Of a stretch of DNA of 64,000 nt, positions 44,176 through 54,214 are shown one piece after another; the stretch's first letter is position 1, and each line of letters opens with the position of its first letter. The DNA comes from Blastocatellia bacterium (lineage in GTDB: Bacteria > Acidobacteriota > Blastocatellia > Pyrinomonadales > Pyrinomonadaceae), in the NCBI GenBank assembly GCA_003168335.1, contig PMSM01000011.1, positions 144,590 through 208,589 of the forward strand, given 5' to 3'. The position numbers were made by a program, and so were the translations under genes. The notes beneath the pieces are model-generated. The model saw nothing but the letters and a program-made list of their open reading frames with translations, searched no databases and was not told where the DNA came from.

Positions 44176-45805
44176 GCACAAGAGGAGTTGTATTTCTCAG
44201 CGAGCCCGCGTAGCAGGTGGCATATTAGTAGCCCCGGGCGTGAGGCCGGGGATCCAGTCTGTTCTTGTCTTCGAGCCCTCGAAGAGGGCGGCGGAAGTTC
44301 TTAATCACGCGCCGACATCCGGGATTAATACCAACCACGAGCTGGTCTGTCGCCCCTTCGGGGCTCATTTCAATAGTTGCGTCGGTTACCCCCAGCTTGC
44401 GCCCGGGGCTACACTCTGCCGCCTGCTTCGCAGGCTGGTTGTCGCGGTCCTTGTCGGAACCCTCTTTGCGCAGTTGACTGGAACTCTGCCGGGACAGACC
44501 CGAGAGGCTCCAAATCGTTCGGAGGCTTCGGCAAACGCTACTCCGCTTCCACAAACGTCGGCGCCTTCACGTTATTTCGATCAGATCAACGGGGTGACGG
44601 CAAGCGACGCCGTTACGTACGCACTCGCGCACAACGGTGAGCTCGAAGCCGCGCGCAAGGAAATCGACGCGGCTCGCGCGCTGGCGAAGCAAGCGCGCCT
44701 GCGGGCAAATCCGAAGCTCGACATTGACGGCGCCCGTCAGATTAATGGCAAGGACAATACTCTCGGAGCGAGCGCGATGTTGCCGCTGGAGTTGGGTGGT
44801 CGCCGAGCGGCGCGTGTTGCGGTTGCTGAACGAGAACTCCAAGTCCGAGAACGCGAAGTCGCCAATCGCGAGCGGTTGCTGGCTGCTGAAGTCCGCGCGA
44901 AGTTTGGCGAGGGGCTGGCCCAGGCACTCAAACTCTCATTTACTGATGAACTCGTCGCAGCCAACCAGCAGAGTTTCAATCTCATCGCTGCACGCGTTAG
45001 GGAAGGCGCCACCCCGCCACTTGAACAGAACATGGCCCTGGTCGAACTTAATCGGTTGCGTTCGATGCGTGAGACTGCGGAAGGAAAACTCGAAGTGCTG
45101 ATGTTTGAGCTGAAAAATCTGATCGGCATGACACCGGAAGAACTATTGCGTCTGCGTGGCGACTTCAGCAATTTGATCGATCAATTGCCGCCGGTTGCGG
45201 ACGCAAGCGAGCACGCCCTGCGTGAGCGGCCCGATTTACAGGCGTTTCATGCGGCGGAAAATCTGGCAACGGCGCGTATCGAACAAGCTCGCGCTGGAGG
45301 CCGGCTCGACGCCAGTGTTTCGGCGGGCTACGAGCGTATGAATTCCAGCTTCTCGGTTTTCGGAGTGAACGAGCAGGGACAGTTACAACCGGTCCAGGAT
45401 GTATTTCACTTCTTGAAGTTTGGTATCTCTTTGGATCTGCCGGTACGGAACAAGAATCAGGGTGCGATCGAGGCTGCTGTCGCGGAATCTGAGGCCGCCA
45501 GAAAACGGCGTGAATTCGCCGAGCTGACCGTGCGTCGTGAGGTCGCTGCCGCTTATGCGCAATACGATCGCGCCGTCCGGGCGGAGGAGATCTTTCGTGT
45601 TGGGGTGCGTGATCCGGCAAAGGCGAATCTGGATGTCGTCAGGCAAACGTACGAGTTGGGTTCGAAGACTCTGATCGACTATATCGGCGAGCAACGGCGA
45701 TTCATTGAATTGGAAAATGATTTCATTGATGCGCAGCTGGCGCTCTACAACGCGCGCGTCGACATCGCGCGAGCTGCTTTTTCACCGGAGTTGATGAAGC
45801 GATGA
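44162..45805 (+). CDS. TolC/CusC-family outer-membrane factor with a repeat-derived N-terminal stretch
   Basis: Outer-membrane channel partner of CusA. The mature part (from about residue 130) shows the family pattern: [60 protein letters not shown] and [12 protein letters not shown]-like [40 protein letters not shown] 44162 overlaps the cusA stop and has GGAG eight bases upstream, so translation is coupled. Residues about 20-85 are encoded by a dispersed repeat (44230-44410) and are unlike a signal peptide; a hydrophobic core ([16 protein letters not shown]) follows. So the repeat may have inserted in the N-terminus, or the true start is an unusual codon near 44420. Confidence 0.85.
   Translation: MRRTKHKRSCISQRARVAGGILVAPGVRPGIQSVLVFEPSKRAAEVLNHAPTSGINTNHELVCRPFGAHFNSCVGYPQLAPGATLCRLLRRLVVAVLVGTLFAQLTGTLPGQTREAPNRSEASANATPLPQTSAPSRYFDQINGVTASDAVTYALAHNGELEAARKEIDAARALAKQARLRANPKLDIDGARQINGKDNTLGASAMLPLELGGRRAARVAVAERELQVREREVANRERLLAAEVRAKFGEGLAQALKLSFTDELVAANQQSFNLIAARVREGATPPLEQNMALVELNRLRSMRETAEGKLEVLMFELKNLIGMTPEELLRLRGDFSNLIDQLPPVADASEHALRERPDLQAFHAAENLATARIEQARAGGRLDASVSAGYERMNSSFSVFGVNEQGQLQPVQDVFHFLKFGISLDLPVRNKNQGAIEAAVAESEAARKRREFAELTVRREVAAAYAQYDRAVRAEEIFRVGVRDPAKANLDVVRQTYELGSKTLIDYIGEQRRFIELENDFIDAQLALYNARVDIARAAFSPELMKR
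44230..44410. repeat. Dispersed palindromic repeat inside the 5' end of the TolC-family gene
   Basis: Arms AGCCCCGGGCG (44230-44240) and CGCCCGGGGCT (44400-44410) enclose further hairpins such as GCCCCTTCGGGGC (44352-44364) and GCCCTCGAAGAGGGC. The style is that of an intergenic repeat, but the reading frame stays open across it. Confidence 0.7.
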
Positions 45806-46032
45806 AAGTCACAGAACCGTGAGCGACCGAGCGAGTGGACTAATCACAGTTGGCAAGAGTGGCGGAGGCACGAAATGTTAATAGTTTCCGTCTCCATTTC
45901 AATCTCATTAGCCCATTTATGGGCGGCAGAATATTCCGCGCCTGACGGAGCTAACCGCTTTTCTATGGGCATTTGTTCCATAAACATTTCGCCGCTACGC
46001 GGCTGACGCCAGGAGAATGAGGGGCCAAAAGC
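45806..46032. other. Intergenic region with short palindromes
   Basis: No gene seen. Contains GCGCCTGACGGAGC and CGCCGCTACGCGGCT next to AAACATTTC and CGAAATGTTAATAG, related to the repeats at 6710-6790. A GAGGGG sequence eight bases before the CusB-like start serves as its ribosome-binding site. Confidence 0.5.
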
Positions 46033-47370
46033 ATGAACCAGAAACCTGACGATACGACTCAAGGCGAGATGAATGGAGATCATGTCGCGCCAATGGCCGG
46101 AGTTAACGCGCGCGGAAAAGCTGGGGCGGACCCGAGATCATCGCGGCCGCGATTGGCGATCATCATCGCTGCAATCGCTCTCGTTTTGATCGTAGGCGCC
46201 GCGGCGTGGCTCCTTTGGCCAAGGCAAGCTGGCAAGCCTGTCCCCGCACCTCGTCCGGTCTCGTTCGCAGAGACATCAAACCAGCCAACTGCACCGGCCG
46301 GCGAACAAAAGCTGACCCTGGCGACTGGGCAAGTGCAGCGGGCGGGCTTGAAGATCGAACCAGTTGGAGAACAGCCTGCTGGCCAGGCTGCTGGTCTAAT
46401 AACCACGGGAACCGTGCAGGCGAACACCTACAAAGAGACGCCGGTGATTTCGCTGGTAGGCGGGATTGTGCGCAGTGTCAACGGCGAACTTGGTCAAAAT
46501 GTCAGACGCGGGCAGAGGGTCGCGGTGGTTTTCAGCAATGAGTTGGCTGACGCCCTATCGCGCTATCTTGCGGCGGTGGCAGCTCTCGATGAACACCATC
46601 GTCATCACCTGCGGACGATGAAGCTGGTTGAGATCGGCGCCGCTAGCCGGCAGGATCTTGAGACGGCAACCACGCAATACCGCGAGGCTGAAACTAATGT
46701 AGCCAATTTACGCCAGAAGCTCTTACTGCTTGGTCTGTCACCGCAGCGGATCGATTCTCTCAATTCGACCTCGCAAGTCAGTTCTGAGGTGACTGTGACA
46801 GCGCCGTCCTCGGGCACGGTGACAAGTCGCTCCGTGAATCCTGGTGAAGTGATCGGAGCAAACAAAGAATTGATGAGGGTCACAGATCTGTCGAGCGTTT
46901 GGGTTGTCGGTCAGGTTTATGAAAAAGACCTGGCGACGATTCGCGTGGGCAGCGGTGCCAACGTCACTTCGGATGCTTACCCGGATCGAGTCTTTCGCGG
47001 TCGCGTCTCTTATGTAGATCCCAAAATCGACACGGCCACTCGTACAGCGCAAGTGCGTATCGAACTGGCAAATCCGGGACAGATGTTCAAGATTGGCATG
47101 TACGTCAATGTGGCTTTTGCCGCTCTGGGCGCGGCTGAAAAGACGATGCCCGTCGTTCCCAAGAACGCGGTGCAAACCATTGGCAATCAGCAATTCGTGT
47201 TTGTCGTAACTGACAGACCGAATGAATTCGCTCTCCGACCGATCCGACTTGGCCCGGAGACTAATGGTTTCTATCCAGTGTTGGAAGGTGTCAGCGTTGG
47301 CGATCGGATAGTCACTGAAGGAAGCTTTCTAATACGTGCCGAGTGGCTCAAGCAACACCCCGGTCAGTAA
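46033..47370 (+). CDS. cusB: CusB/HlyD-family membrane-fusion protein
   Basis: 445-aa periplasmic adaptor linking CusA to the outer-membrane factor. A membrane anchor (LAIIIAAIALVLIVGAAAWL) is followed by a P/A-rich linker, a lipoyl/barrel-sandwich half (SLVGGIVRSVNGELGQNVRRGQ), an alpha-hairpin with coiled coil (VAALDEHHRHHLRTMKLVEI, QDLETATTQYREAETNVANL), the second lipoyl half (VTAPSSGTVTSRSVNPGEVI) and beta-barrel domains (SSVWVVGQVYEKDLATIRVG). Standard CusB N-terminal metal-site Met residues are not evident, and the His-rich EHHRHHLR in the hairpin is unusual. Third gene of the pump cluster, 227 bp after the TolC-family gene. Confidence 0.9.
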   Translation: MNQKPDDTTQGEMNGDHVAPMAGVNARGKAGADPRSSRPRLAIIIAAIALVLIVGAAAWLLWPRQAGKPVPAPRPVSFAETSNQPTAPAGEQKLTLATGQVQRAGLKIEPVGEQPAGQAAGLITTGTVQANTYKETPVISLVGGIVRSVNGELGQNVRRGQRVAVVFSNELADALSRYLAAVAALDEHHRHHLRTMKLVEIGAASRQDLETATTQYREAETNVANLRQKLLLLGLSPQRIDSLNSTSQVSSEVTVTAPSSGTVTSRSVNPGEVIGANKELMRVTDLSSVWVVGQVYEKDLATIRVGSGANVTSDAYPDRVFRGRVSYVDPKIDTATRTAQVRIELANPGQMFKIGMYVNVAFAALGAAEKTMPVVPKNAVQTIGNQQFVFVVTDRPNEFALRPIRLGPETNGFYPVLEGVSVGDRIVTEGSFLIRAEWLKQHPGQ

Positions 47371-47532
47371 TGGTCCGCCCTGGTCGCGTCTGCTGCATGG
47401 TTGGGGATATCGACAACAGCGCTGTGGCAAGTTTGTCGCAAACGAAAAGCGAACCTGCCGCAAGTCAATGAACGCAGTAGTGAGTCTCGAGCCCTCCGAC
47501 TCGCTGATTCAAAGCGCGGCAAGCCGATAGGA

Positions 47533-47754
47533 TCAGAAACTGTGCGCGTCGGCAATTAAGCTGGGAAGGTTCACGTCGAGCGGATAGGTGCTGAGAGCAA
47601 TTAAGCCGTCTGCTTTCATCAGCTTTACTATGTCGGACCAGTTTTGACGGTCGTCGGGCAAGAAGCCCTCCCACAACACGCGATGAGCCCGGAGCCAGCG
47701 GACCTTGGCCACCCGGCTGGAGACGGCCGTCCTATGGTCCATCATATAACGCAT
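47533..47754 (-). CDS. Hypothetical protein (weakly supported)
   Basis: 73 aa from ATG 47754: MRYMMDHRTAVSSRVAKVRW, then LRAHRVLWEGFLPDDRQNWS and DIVKLMKADGLIALSTYPLD. It reads like a soluble basic N-terminal helix plus a folded tail, but no family is recognised and the ribosome-binding site (GAAAAG) is poor. A frame reaching 47826 exists. It lies downstream of the CusB-like gene on the opposite strand, so the two converge. Confidence 0.35.
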   Translation of the reverse strand: MRYMMDHRTAVSSRVAKVRWLRAHRVLWEGFLPDDRQNWSDIVKLMKADGLIALSTYPLDVNLPSLIADAHSF

Positions 47755-47848
47755 CTTTTCGCGTGGTCCTAATTGAGGGTTTTGCAGACTTGAATGAGCT
47801 TGGGCCCACGGGCAGCCCAAGCTCATTACCAGCTAACTTCAGCCGCCA

Positions 47849-48109
47849 CTAATAGCGATTTTCGCGTGGCTTGGCCTCGTTGACTTTCAACGCGCGCCCG
47901 CCTACTTCCTGGCCGTTGAATTTCTCGATAGCCGCGGCGCCTTCTTCCTTTGATGACATCTCGATGAAACCAAAGCCGCGTGAGCGACCGGTTTCGCGAT
48001 CTTCAATCAAGGATACGCTTTCGACTGTGCCCGTTTGCGCGAACAATGTTTGTAGGTCATTGCTCGACGTGTCAAACGAGAGATTACCGACATAAAGTTT
48101 CATAGTCAT
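47849..48109 (-). CDS. RRM-domain RNA-binding protein
   Basis: 86 aa, a single RNA-recognition motif. RNP2 is LYVGNLSF near the N-terminus and RNP1 is GRSRGFGFIEM; strand beta-1 to beta-4 and helices (SSNDLQTLFAQTGTVESVSL, KEEGAAAIEKFNGQEVGGRA) fit the canonical fold. Bacterial RRM proteins of this size (Rbp family) bind RNA and are often linked to cold or stress responses. Start ATG 48109 or 48103. Stands alone on minus, just downstream of groEL. Confidence 0.92.
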   Translation of the reverse strand: MTMKLYVGNLSFDTSSNDLQTLFAQTGTVESVSLIEDRETGRSRGFGFIEMSSKEEGAAAIEKFNGQEVGGRALKVNEAKPRENRY

Positions 48110-48176
48110 AAGTTTCTTGCCTTTTCCCCCCTGTGGGGTTTCTCACCCGGAAGACTTCTCCTTTGGCGAGTCAACA

Positions 48177-48203
48177 GAAGCCCCATGCTGAACATGAGGC
48201 TTC
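48177..48203 (-). terminator. Hairpin downstream of groEL
   Basis: GAAGCC/GGCTTC with inner CATG/CATG, immediately after the groEL stop, followed on minus by a short T-rich stretch (TTCTGTT). Weak as a terminator but well placed. Confidence 0.5.
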
Positions 48204-48219
48204 CCAATTTGCCAAGGAA

Positions 48220-49887
<1,668 letters not shown>

Positions 49888-49974
49888 TCAAAATTGTTCG
49901 TGATGTCCCTCGTTGTCCTTTTGAGGTGACTAAGCGCGGTCAGTTCCGCTTTCCAGGCAGAGGCTGCGCCCGCG

Positions 49975-50313
49975 CTACTTCCTGCTCTTGTGGCCGCCGC
50001 CCGAACCAGCAGCCGCACCCGCGCGCTTGATGATTCCAAGAATCTCGTCCTCGCGCATGATCAACAGTTCTTCACCGTCGACCTTGATCTCTGAACTGCT
50101 GTACTTGCCAAACAAAACGCGGTCGCCTGCCTTGACATCCAATGCCTGGCGCGAGCCGTCTTCCTTATATTTACCAAGGCCTGCGGCGATCACTTCGCCC
50201 TCTTGTGGTTTCTCTTTCGCCGTGTCGGGAATAATAATGCCGCCGCGAACTTGCTCGCCTTCAGCAATGCGTTTCACAATCACGCGGTCGTGCAGTGGTT
50301 GGATATTCGTCAT
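49975..50313 (-). CDS. groES: Co-chaperonin GroES with an extended C-terminus
   Basis: 112 aa, longer than the usual 95-97. The core is standard: [20 protein letters not shown], the mobile loop [20 protein letters not shown], and [20 protein letters not shown] through DEILGIIKR. About 15 residues follow ([15 protein letters not shown]), a Gly/Ser linker with a basic end that is not part of normal GroES. First gene of the groESL operon. No CIRCE or obvious HrcA site in the 300 bp upstream. Confidence 0.95.
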   Translation of the reverse strand: MTNIQPLHDRVIVKRIAEGEQVRGGIIIPDTAKEKPQEGEVIAAGLGKYKEDGSRQALDVKAGDRVLFGKYSSSEIKVDGEELLIMREDEILGIIKRAGAAAGSGGGHKSRK

Positions 50314-50613
50314 AACTTATTTTCGATCTCCTTTTCGGTTCTCTACCAAAAGTTCCACGCCCGAGAAATGGAACCTGCCGGGCCATTCTCTAATAAACGA
50401 AGGTAAACCTTGGTATCTTGGGTAATTGAGCTGTTAGATTTCAGACGATCTGGAAGATCCCAGAGGAGCTGAGAATGGAGTTAGCTGGTCTCGGTTCTAA
50501 ACAACCCTACGCTTCGCGGAAATATATGTCAAGTAGAGAATATAGTCCATAAGCAATATATAGCGTATGTGCTAAATAGGAGAGCGCGGAAAGTAGCGTG
50601 ACCGTCGCTATTG
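50314..50613. other. Intergenic region between groES and the XRE regulator
   Basis: No gene seen. The left part must hold the groESL promoter, but no CIRCE (TTAGCACTC-N9-GAGTGCTAA) is present. The right part is AT-rich and carries ATATATGTCAAGT (50522-50534), which recurs inverted at 50962-50974 upstream of the XRE gene. Confidence 0.5.
50522..50534 (+). repeat. 13-nt ATATATGTCAAGT repeat flanking the XRE gene (second copy 50962-50974, inverted)
   Basis: The identical 13-mer occurs on both sides of the XRE regulator in opposite orientations, and similarity continues a few bases (AATATA after it). It could be a binding site for the regulator or the edge of an imported segment. The 50920-50980 stretch is strongly AT-rich compared with its surroundings. 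Confidence 0.55.
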
Positions 50614-50892
50614 TCACACACGGGGAGTCAATGGCCGCTTCAGACGGGTTACCTCACTGACCGTCCTCTGGCGCTTCGCCCTTCTAACAATCTTCTTGCC
50701 ATTAGTAAGCGAGAGCACGTCGCCGGGTTGGCACTTCAGCGCCTGGCATAGCTTCTCCAGGGTATCGAAATTGATTCCGAACGCTTTGCCCTTCTTAAGG
50801 CGCCACAGCGTGGTGTGGCTGATGCTAGTCTGTTTGGCCAGCCAATAGAACGTCCGCCCGTTCAACAGCTCATTCACTCGAATCTCAATCAT
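50614..50892 (-). CDS. XRE-family helix-turn-helix regulator
   Basis: 92 aa. The XRE/Cro-CI helix-turn-helix at about residues 13-62 reads FYWLAKQTSISHTTLWRLKK then AFGINFDTLEKLCQALKCQP and GDVLSLTNG, as in small antitoxin-like or repressor proteins. The C-terminal 25 residues are basic (KKIVRRAKRQRTV). ATG 50892 has GAGG upstream; the longer frame to 50970 runs through the promoter and is rejected. A promoter lies at 50916-50944. No toxin or prophage gene adjacent. Confidence 0.85.
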   Translation of the reverse strand: MIEIRVNELLNGRTFYWLAKQTSISHTTLWRLKKGKAFGINFDTLEKLCQALKCQPGDVLSLTNGKKIVRRAKRQRTVSEVTRLKRPLTPRV

Positions 50893-50915
50893 GATGCGCC
50901 TCTTTCGTGTTGAGA

Positions 50916-50944
50916 TATATATCACACACGAAAAATATTGTCCA
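50916..50944 (-). promoter_or_regulatory. Promoter of the XRE regulator
   Basis: On minus, TGGACA (50939-50944) and TATATA (50916-50921) are separated by exactly 17 bp, giving a start about 17 nt before ATG 50892. Flanking ATATATC/GATATAT palindromes could be autoregulatory sites. Confidence 0.65.
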
Positions 50945-51093
50945 TACGAGATATATTGTACACTTGACATATATCAGAGGTTTAACGCGGGGTCGGCGGG
51001 AATTGAGTCTGCTTACTCCTTTCTCGGCCCCTCTGGAATTATCCGGACTATCGGAAGTTCACAGCTTGATAACTCAATGCGAGGAGAACCAAC

Positions 51094-51503
51094 ATGAGCA
51101 ATTGTAATATCCAGGAGCGTCGAATCGGCGACGTGACCGTCCTGGACATGGACGGCAACATAAAAATCGGCGGGAGCAATGTCGCGCTGAAAAAGGCGAT
51201 CCTCAATTTGGTTGCGGAAGGTCGAAATCAGATCGTCCTGAACCTCGCGCGAGTCGTTACATCGATTCGAGCGGCTGGGGCGACCTCATTGCCGGCCAGG
51301 TCACTTTGAATAACAAGGGCGGGCGGATCAAGCTGCTCAATCTCACCCAAAGACTCCAGGAACTGATGACGATCGCAAAGCTTCTGACAATGTTTGAGGT
51401 CTACGAGGATGAGTCAAGAGCCATCAACAGTTTCAAAACACACGTAGCGATCGCAGTGCCGGCTGTGCCAGGAATGGCCAGCGCTCCCATGAGCAATAGC
51501 TGA
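51094..51503 (+). pseudogene. STAS anti-sigma-factor-antagonist gene broken by one-base frameshift
   Basis: Good ribosome-binding site (GAGGAGAACC) and N-terminus MSNCNIQERRIGDVTVLDMD with LKKAILNLVAEGRNQIVLNL. At 51247-51255 one base is missing. In the shifted frame the protein continues RYIDSSGWGDLIAGQVTLNN, KGGRIKLLNLTQRLQELMTI and AKLLTMFEVYEDE, with the phospho-Ser motif DSSG of SpoIIAA-type antagonists. Repair would give about 136 aa. Either a real pseudogene or a sequencing error. A functional version would act in a partner-switching stress pathway, which suits the genes at 53-64 kb. Confidence 0.8.
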
Positions 51504-51641
51504 GTTAGGTTGTGCGGACGGGATCACTAACATTCCAACTACCCGAGCAGCACCCCCCCCCGGAATTGTCCACAACGATGAAGTGTACGTTAGCGATGGA
51601 AAGCGACTTGACTGAGGATGTATGGACGCTGAAGGACTTGC

Positions 51642-51938
51642 TTACGGCGTGAGGCTAGGCGCTCCAACCCAACGGGCCGCTAATTCTTTTGTGCGATCCA
51701 ATACGGCGGCTCGAACCACTTCTTTGAAGGGTGGTCCGCCATCTGTCCAGGAAAACCTAATCGAATGTATTCGGCTATCATAAAAAGGTACTTCGTATTC
51801 CCCCAGACCATCCGCGTTCACTTGATGGGCAGTCAGCTCAAAAGGAATCAGGCGTTCATTAAAAAGTTCGTCAACCGTCTCCTGTACTCTTAATTTCATG
51901 TTTTCTATGCCTAGGTTCACATTCATAGCATAGTGCAT
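51642..51938 (-). CDS. Hypothetical protein
   Basis: 98 aa starting MHYAMNVNLGIENMKLRVQE, with TVDELFNERLIPFELTAHQV, GLGEYEVPFYDSRIHSIRFS, WTDGGPPFKEVVRAAVLDRT. It looks like a compact alpha/beta protein. No family recognised. Start codon uncertain (ATG 51938, 51926 or 51899). Alone between the STAS pseudogene and the Crp-type regulator. Confidence 0.45.
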   Translation of the reverse strand: MHYAMNVNLGIENMKLRVQETVDELFNERLIPFELTAHQVNADGLGEYEVPFYDSRIHSIRFSWTDGGPPFKEVVRAAVLDRTKELAARWVGAPSLTP

Positions 51939-52174
51939 CCGACTAGACCATGGGGTTGCGACCTCATTGCAGCCGGTTGCGAATGGGTTGCCGCGCTGTG
52001 TCGGGCGTCAATCTGACCGGCAAATACCCACTAAAGGACGTCTATCTCAACACTTCCACTGCCACGGCAACACAGTTACCTCTTGAAGCCAATTCCCACA
52101 TCGGGTAAACTCCGGATTGTCTTCCCTACGAATTGTTCGTGAGTCTAAAGTTTACCTAAGCATAGAGATCACTG

Positions 52175-52888
52175 ATGCCCGCTATCGCAAGACCGACCGA
52201 GCCCGCTGAAAATCGGCTGCTCGCCTTGCTTCCGAGTGACGAGTATGAACGCCTGCTTCCAAAATTGCAGCAGGTCTCGTTTTCTCTCGGTGAAGTCGTT
52301 TACGAATTCGGCGGGCACCTGGATTATGTCTTCTTCCCTACCAACTCAATCGTCTCTTTGCTGTACACCATGGAAAACGGCACGAGCGCTGAGATGGGTT
52401 TGACAGGTAATGACGGTGTAGTCGGAATTGCCCTTTTCATGGGAGGCGGCACGATGCCCAACCGGGCCGTCGTACAGAGCGCCGGCGGTGCCCTGAGGAT
52501 GAAGGCAAAGGTGCTGCAAGATGAATTCGCGCAGGGTGGAAAATTTCAATACTTGTTGCTGCGCTATACGCAGGCATTGATTACTCAGATCTCACAGACG
52601 GCGGTTTGCAATCGTCTGCACTCGGTAGAGCAGCAACTTTGCCGCTGGCTCTTGTTAAGCCACGACCGGGTGAAGGCCGACGAGTTGATTATGACCCAGG
52701 AACTGATTGCCGATATGTTGGGCGTACGCCGCGAAGGCGTTACCGTGGCTGCCGGTCGGCTGCAAGATGCCGGAGCGATTAGTTACGTTCGCGGTCACGT
52801 CAAGATCCTCGACCGCCACAAGTTGGAACAGACTGTCTGCGAGTGTTACCGGGTGGTCAAAGACGAGTTCGATCGGTTGCTTGGATAA
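52175..52888 (+). CDS. Crp/Fnr-family transcriptional regulator
   Basis: 237 aa. N-terminal cyclic-nucleotide-type beta-barrel at about 10-130 (LGEVVYEFGGHLDYVFFPTN, GLTGNDGVVGIALFMGGG), dimer helix at about 130-160, and a C-terminal winged helix with LIMTQELIADMLGVRREGVT as the helix-turn-helix. The canonical Crp cAMP residues are not all present and there is no Fnr Cys set, so the ligand is unknown. This 'FFPTNSIVSL' subgroup is widespread in soil bacteria. Start ATG 52175; the 275 bp after its stop contain a palindromic operator candidate. Confidence 0.88.
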   Translation: MPAIARPTEPAENRLLALLPSDEYERLLPKLQQVSFSLGEVVYEFGGHLDYVFFPTNSIVSLLYTMENGTSAEMGLTGNDGVVGIALFMGGGTMPNRAVVQSAGGALRMKAKVLQDEFAQGGKFQYLLLRYTQALITQISQTAVCNRLHSVEQQLCRWLLLSHDRVKADELIMTQELIADMLGVRREGVTVAAGRLQDAGAISYVRGHVKILDRHKLEQTVCECYRVVKDEFDRLLG

Positions 52889-53021
52889 CAGCTATTTACT
52901 TCTTTGTCACAGCCTGCTCATTCTAAACTCTAAAACTTAAGTTAACGTTTAGATGCCCGAGTTGTTCGGCAGCAACAAACTCGGCGGACAAGTTCCGCGT
53001 CTAAGCAGGTCGACTAATTAA

Positions 53022-53044
53022 TATGTGTGCTAGCGCACGGACGG
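53022..53044 (+). promoter_or_regulatory. Candidate operator, copy 2 of the TGTG-N3-TAG-N-GCACA family
   Basis: TATGTGTGCTAGCGCACGG followed by ACGG; GTGTGCTAGCGCAC is one mismatch from a perfect palindrome. About 120 bp before the Thivi_2564-type gene at 53164, which heads a small stress-type cluster. Confidence 0.65.
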
Positions 53045-53163
53045 TCTTAGCTGCCGATGATAGTGTTTCCTTCGTTGTTCTTTAGACAAGCCACCATTCG
53101 ACATCGGATCGGGCCAATGACCAACTTCTTGTGCCGAGTGTTGTTTTTCAGAGAGGGGGAGCT

Positions 53164-53355
53164 ATGCCGTTAATTCAGTTAGTTGTTGTTCTCATTGTGG
53201 TCGGCGTGTTGCTTTGGTTAGTCAATAACTACATTCCGATGGATCGAAAGATCAAGAGCATTCTGAACATAGTAGTTGTCATTGCGGTAGTGCTGTGGCT
53301 CCTGAGTGTGTTTGGACTTTTTAGCTCGCTGTCGAACATCCATGTTGGCAGATGA
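53164..53355 (+). CDS. Thivi_2564-family small membrane protein
   Basis: 63 aa: MPLIQLVVVLIVVGVLLWLV, NNYIPMDRKIKSILNIVVVI, AVVLWLLSVFGLFSSL, two helices around a short NNYIPMDRKIKSI loop, as in the Thivi_2564 family of small membrane proteins found next to stress genes. AGAGGGGGAG ribosome-binding site before ATG 53164. 30 bp before the CsbD-type gene. Operator candidate about 120 bp upstream. Confidence 0.85.
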   Translation: MPLIQLVVVLIVVGVLLWLVNNYIPMDRKIKSILNIVVVIAVVLWLLSVFGLFSSLSNIHVGR

Positions 53356-53385
53356 GTAACTGACTATAGGAAGGGAAGGGAATTT

Positions 53386-53598
53386 ATGGGAATGCCTAAC
53401 AAGGACGAAGTAAAGGGTAAATACGAAGCAGCCGTGGGCGCGGTTAAGGAAAAGGTGGGTCACGTGATTGACGACAAAGAGATGGAACGTCAGGGTGCCG
53501 CCGAACACGACGCCGGTGACGTTCGCCACCAGGTCGGGAAGATCAAGCGCAAGGTCGGCGAGGCAATCGAGGACGTTGGAAAGTTCGTGCGCAAGTAA
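53386..53598 (+). CDS. CsbD-family stress-response protein
   Basis: 70 aa, soluble helical: NKDEVKGKYEAAVGAVKEKV and VGKIKRKVGEAIEDVGKFVR are the CsbD-type repeats. CsbD proteins are general-stress proteins whose role is unclear. AAGGAAGGG precedes ATG 53386. A related fragment exists at 58003-58083 on minus. Confidence 0.9.
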   Translation: MGMPNKDEVKGKYEAAVGAVKEKVGHVIDDKEMERQGAAEHDAGDVRHQVGKIKRKVGEAIEDVGKFVRK

Positions 53599-53635
53599 AC
53601 ATGGTCATCAAGCCTTGAAGCGTGAGCAGCAGGGA

Positions 53636-54151
53636 ATGAATAAGCAGAGCACTCGCAGCGCATGGAAGGGACTAGCGGCCGGCGTTGTTGGAGGTGTAGT
53701 TGCATCCTGGGCCATGGACCGATTTCAGTACTGGTGGTTGTCCTTTGGCGGAGGCGATGAGCTACAGCTCCAGCAAGCAACAGGTGACCCCCGGGAGGAA
53801 CCGGCGACCGTGAAAACTGCTTCCGCAATCTCGGAAGGGGTCTTTCGTCACAGTCTTACTGATCGAGAAAGAGAGATCGCAGCTCCTTTTGTTCATTATG
53901 CGGTGGGCACGACCGCCGGCGCGGTGTACGGGCTGGCGGCGGAGTACGAACCCGACGTGACAACCTTCGCGGGAATTCCGTTTGGCGCGGCGTTCTGCAT
54001 GGTCGTGGACGAAGGAGCCTTGCCATTGCTTGGGCTCGCAAAAGGCCCAACCGCCTATCCGATCTCAACGCACGCGTACGCATTCGCGTCACATCTGGTG
54101 TTTGGATTAACGGCGGAAGTCGTGCGCAGGGCAGTGCGTCGAGCCCTTTGA
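53636..54151 (+). CDS. YagU/DUF1440-family membrane protein
   Basis: 171 aa from ATG 53636 with AGGGA just upstream. Three or four membrane segments (GLAAGVVGGVVASWAMDRFQ, PFVHYAVGTTAGAVYGLAAE, GIPFGAAFCMVVDEGALPLL, THAYAFASHLVFGLTAEVVR) as in DUF1440/YagU, inner-membrane proteins linked to acid tolerance in enteric bacteria. Part of the 53 kb small-protein cluster, 37 bp after the CsbD-type gene. Confidence 0.82.
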   Translation: MNKQSTRSAWKGLAAGVVGGVVASWAMDRFQYWWLSFGGGDELQLQQATGDPREEPATVKTASAISEGVFRHSLTDREREIAAPFVHYAVGTTAGAVYGLAAEYEPDVTTFAGIPFGAAFCMVVDEGALPLLGLAKGPTAYPISTHAYAFASHLVFGLTAEVVRRAVRRAL

Positions 54152-54214
54152 TTCGCCGGAAATTACCATCGTAGAATACGTCTTCGAATCCGCTCCGAAT
54201 CTACTGCGTTTGCG

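Noticed and set aside
50314-50460. CIRCE/HrcA element before groES
   Set aside because: Searched by eye for TTAGCACTC-N9-GAGTGCTAA; not found.
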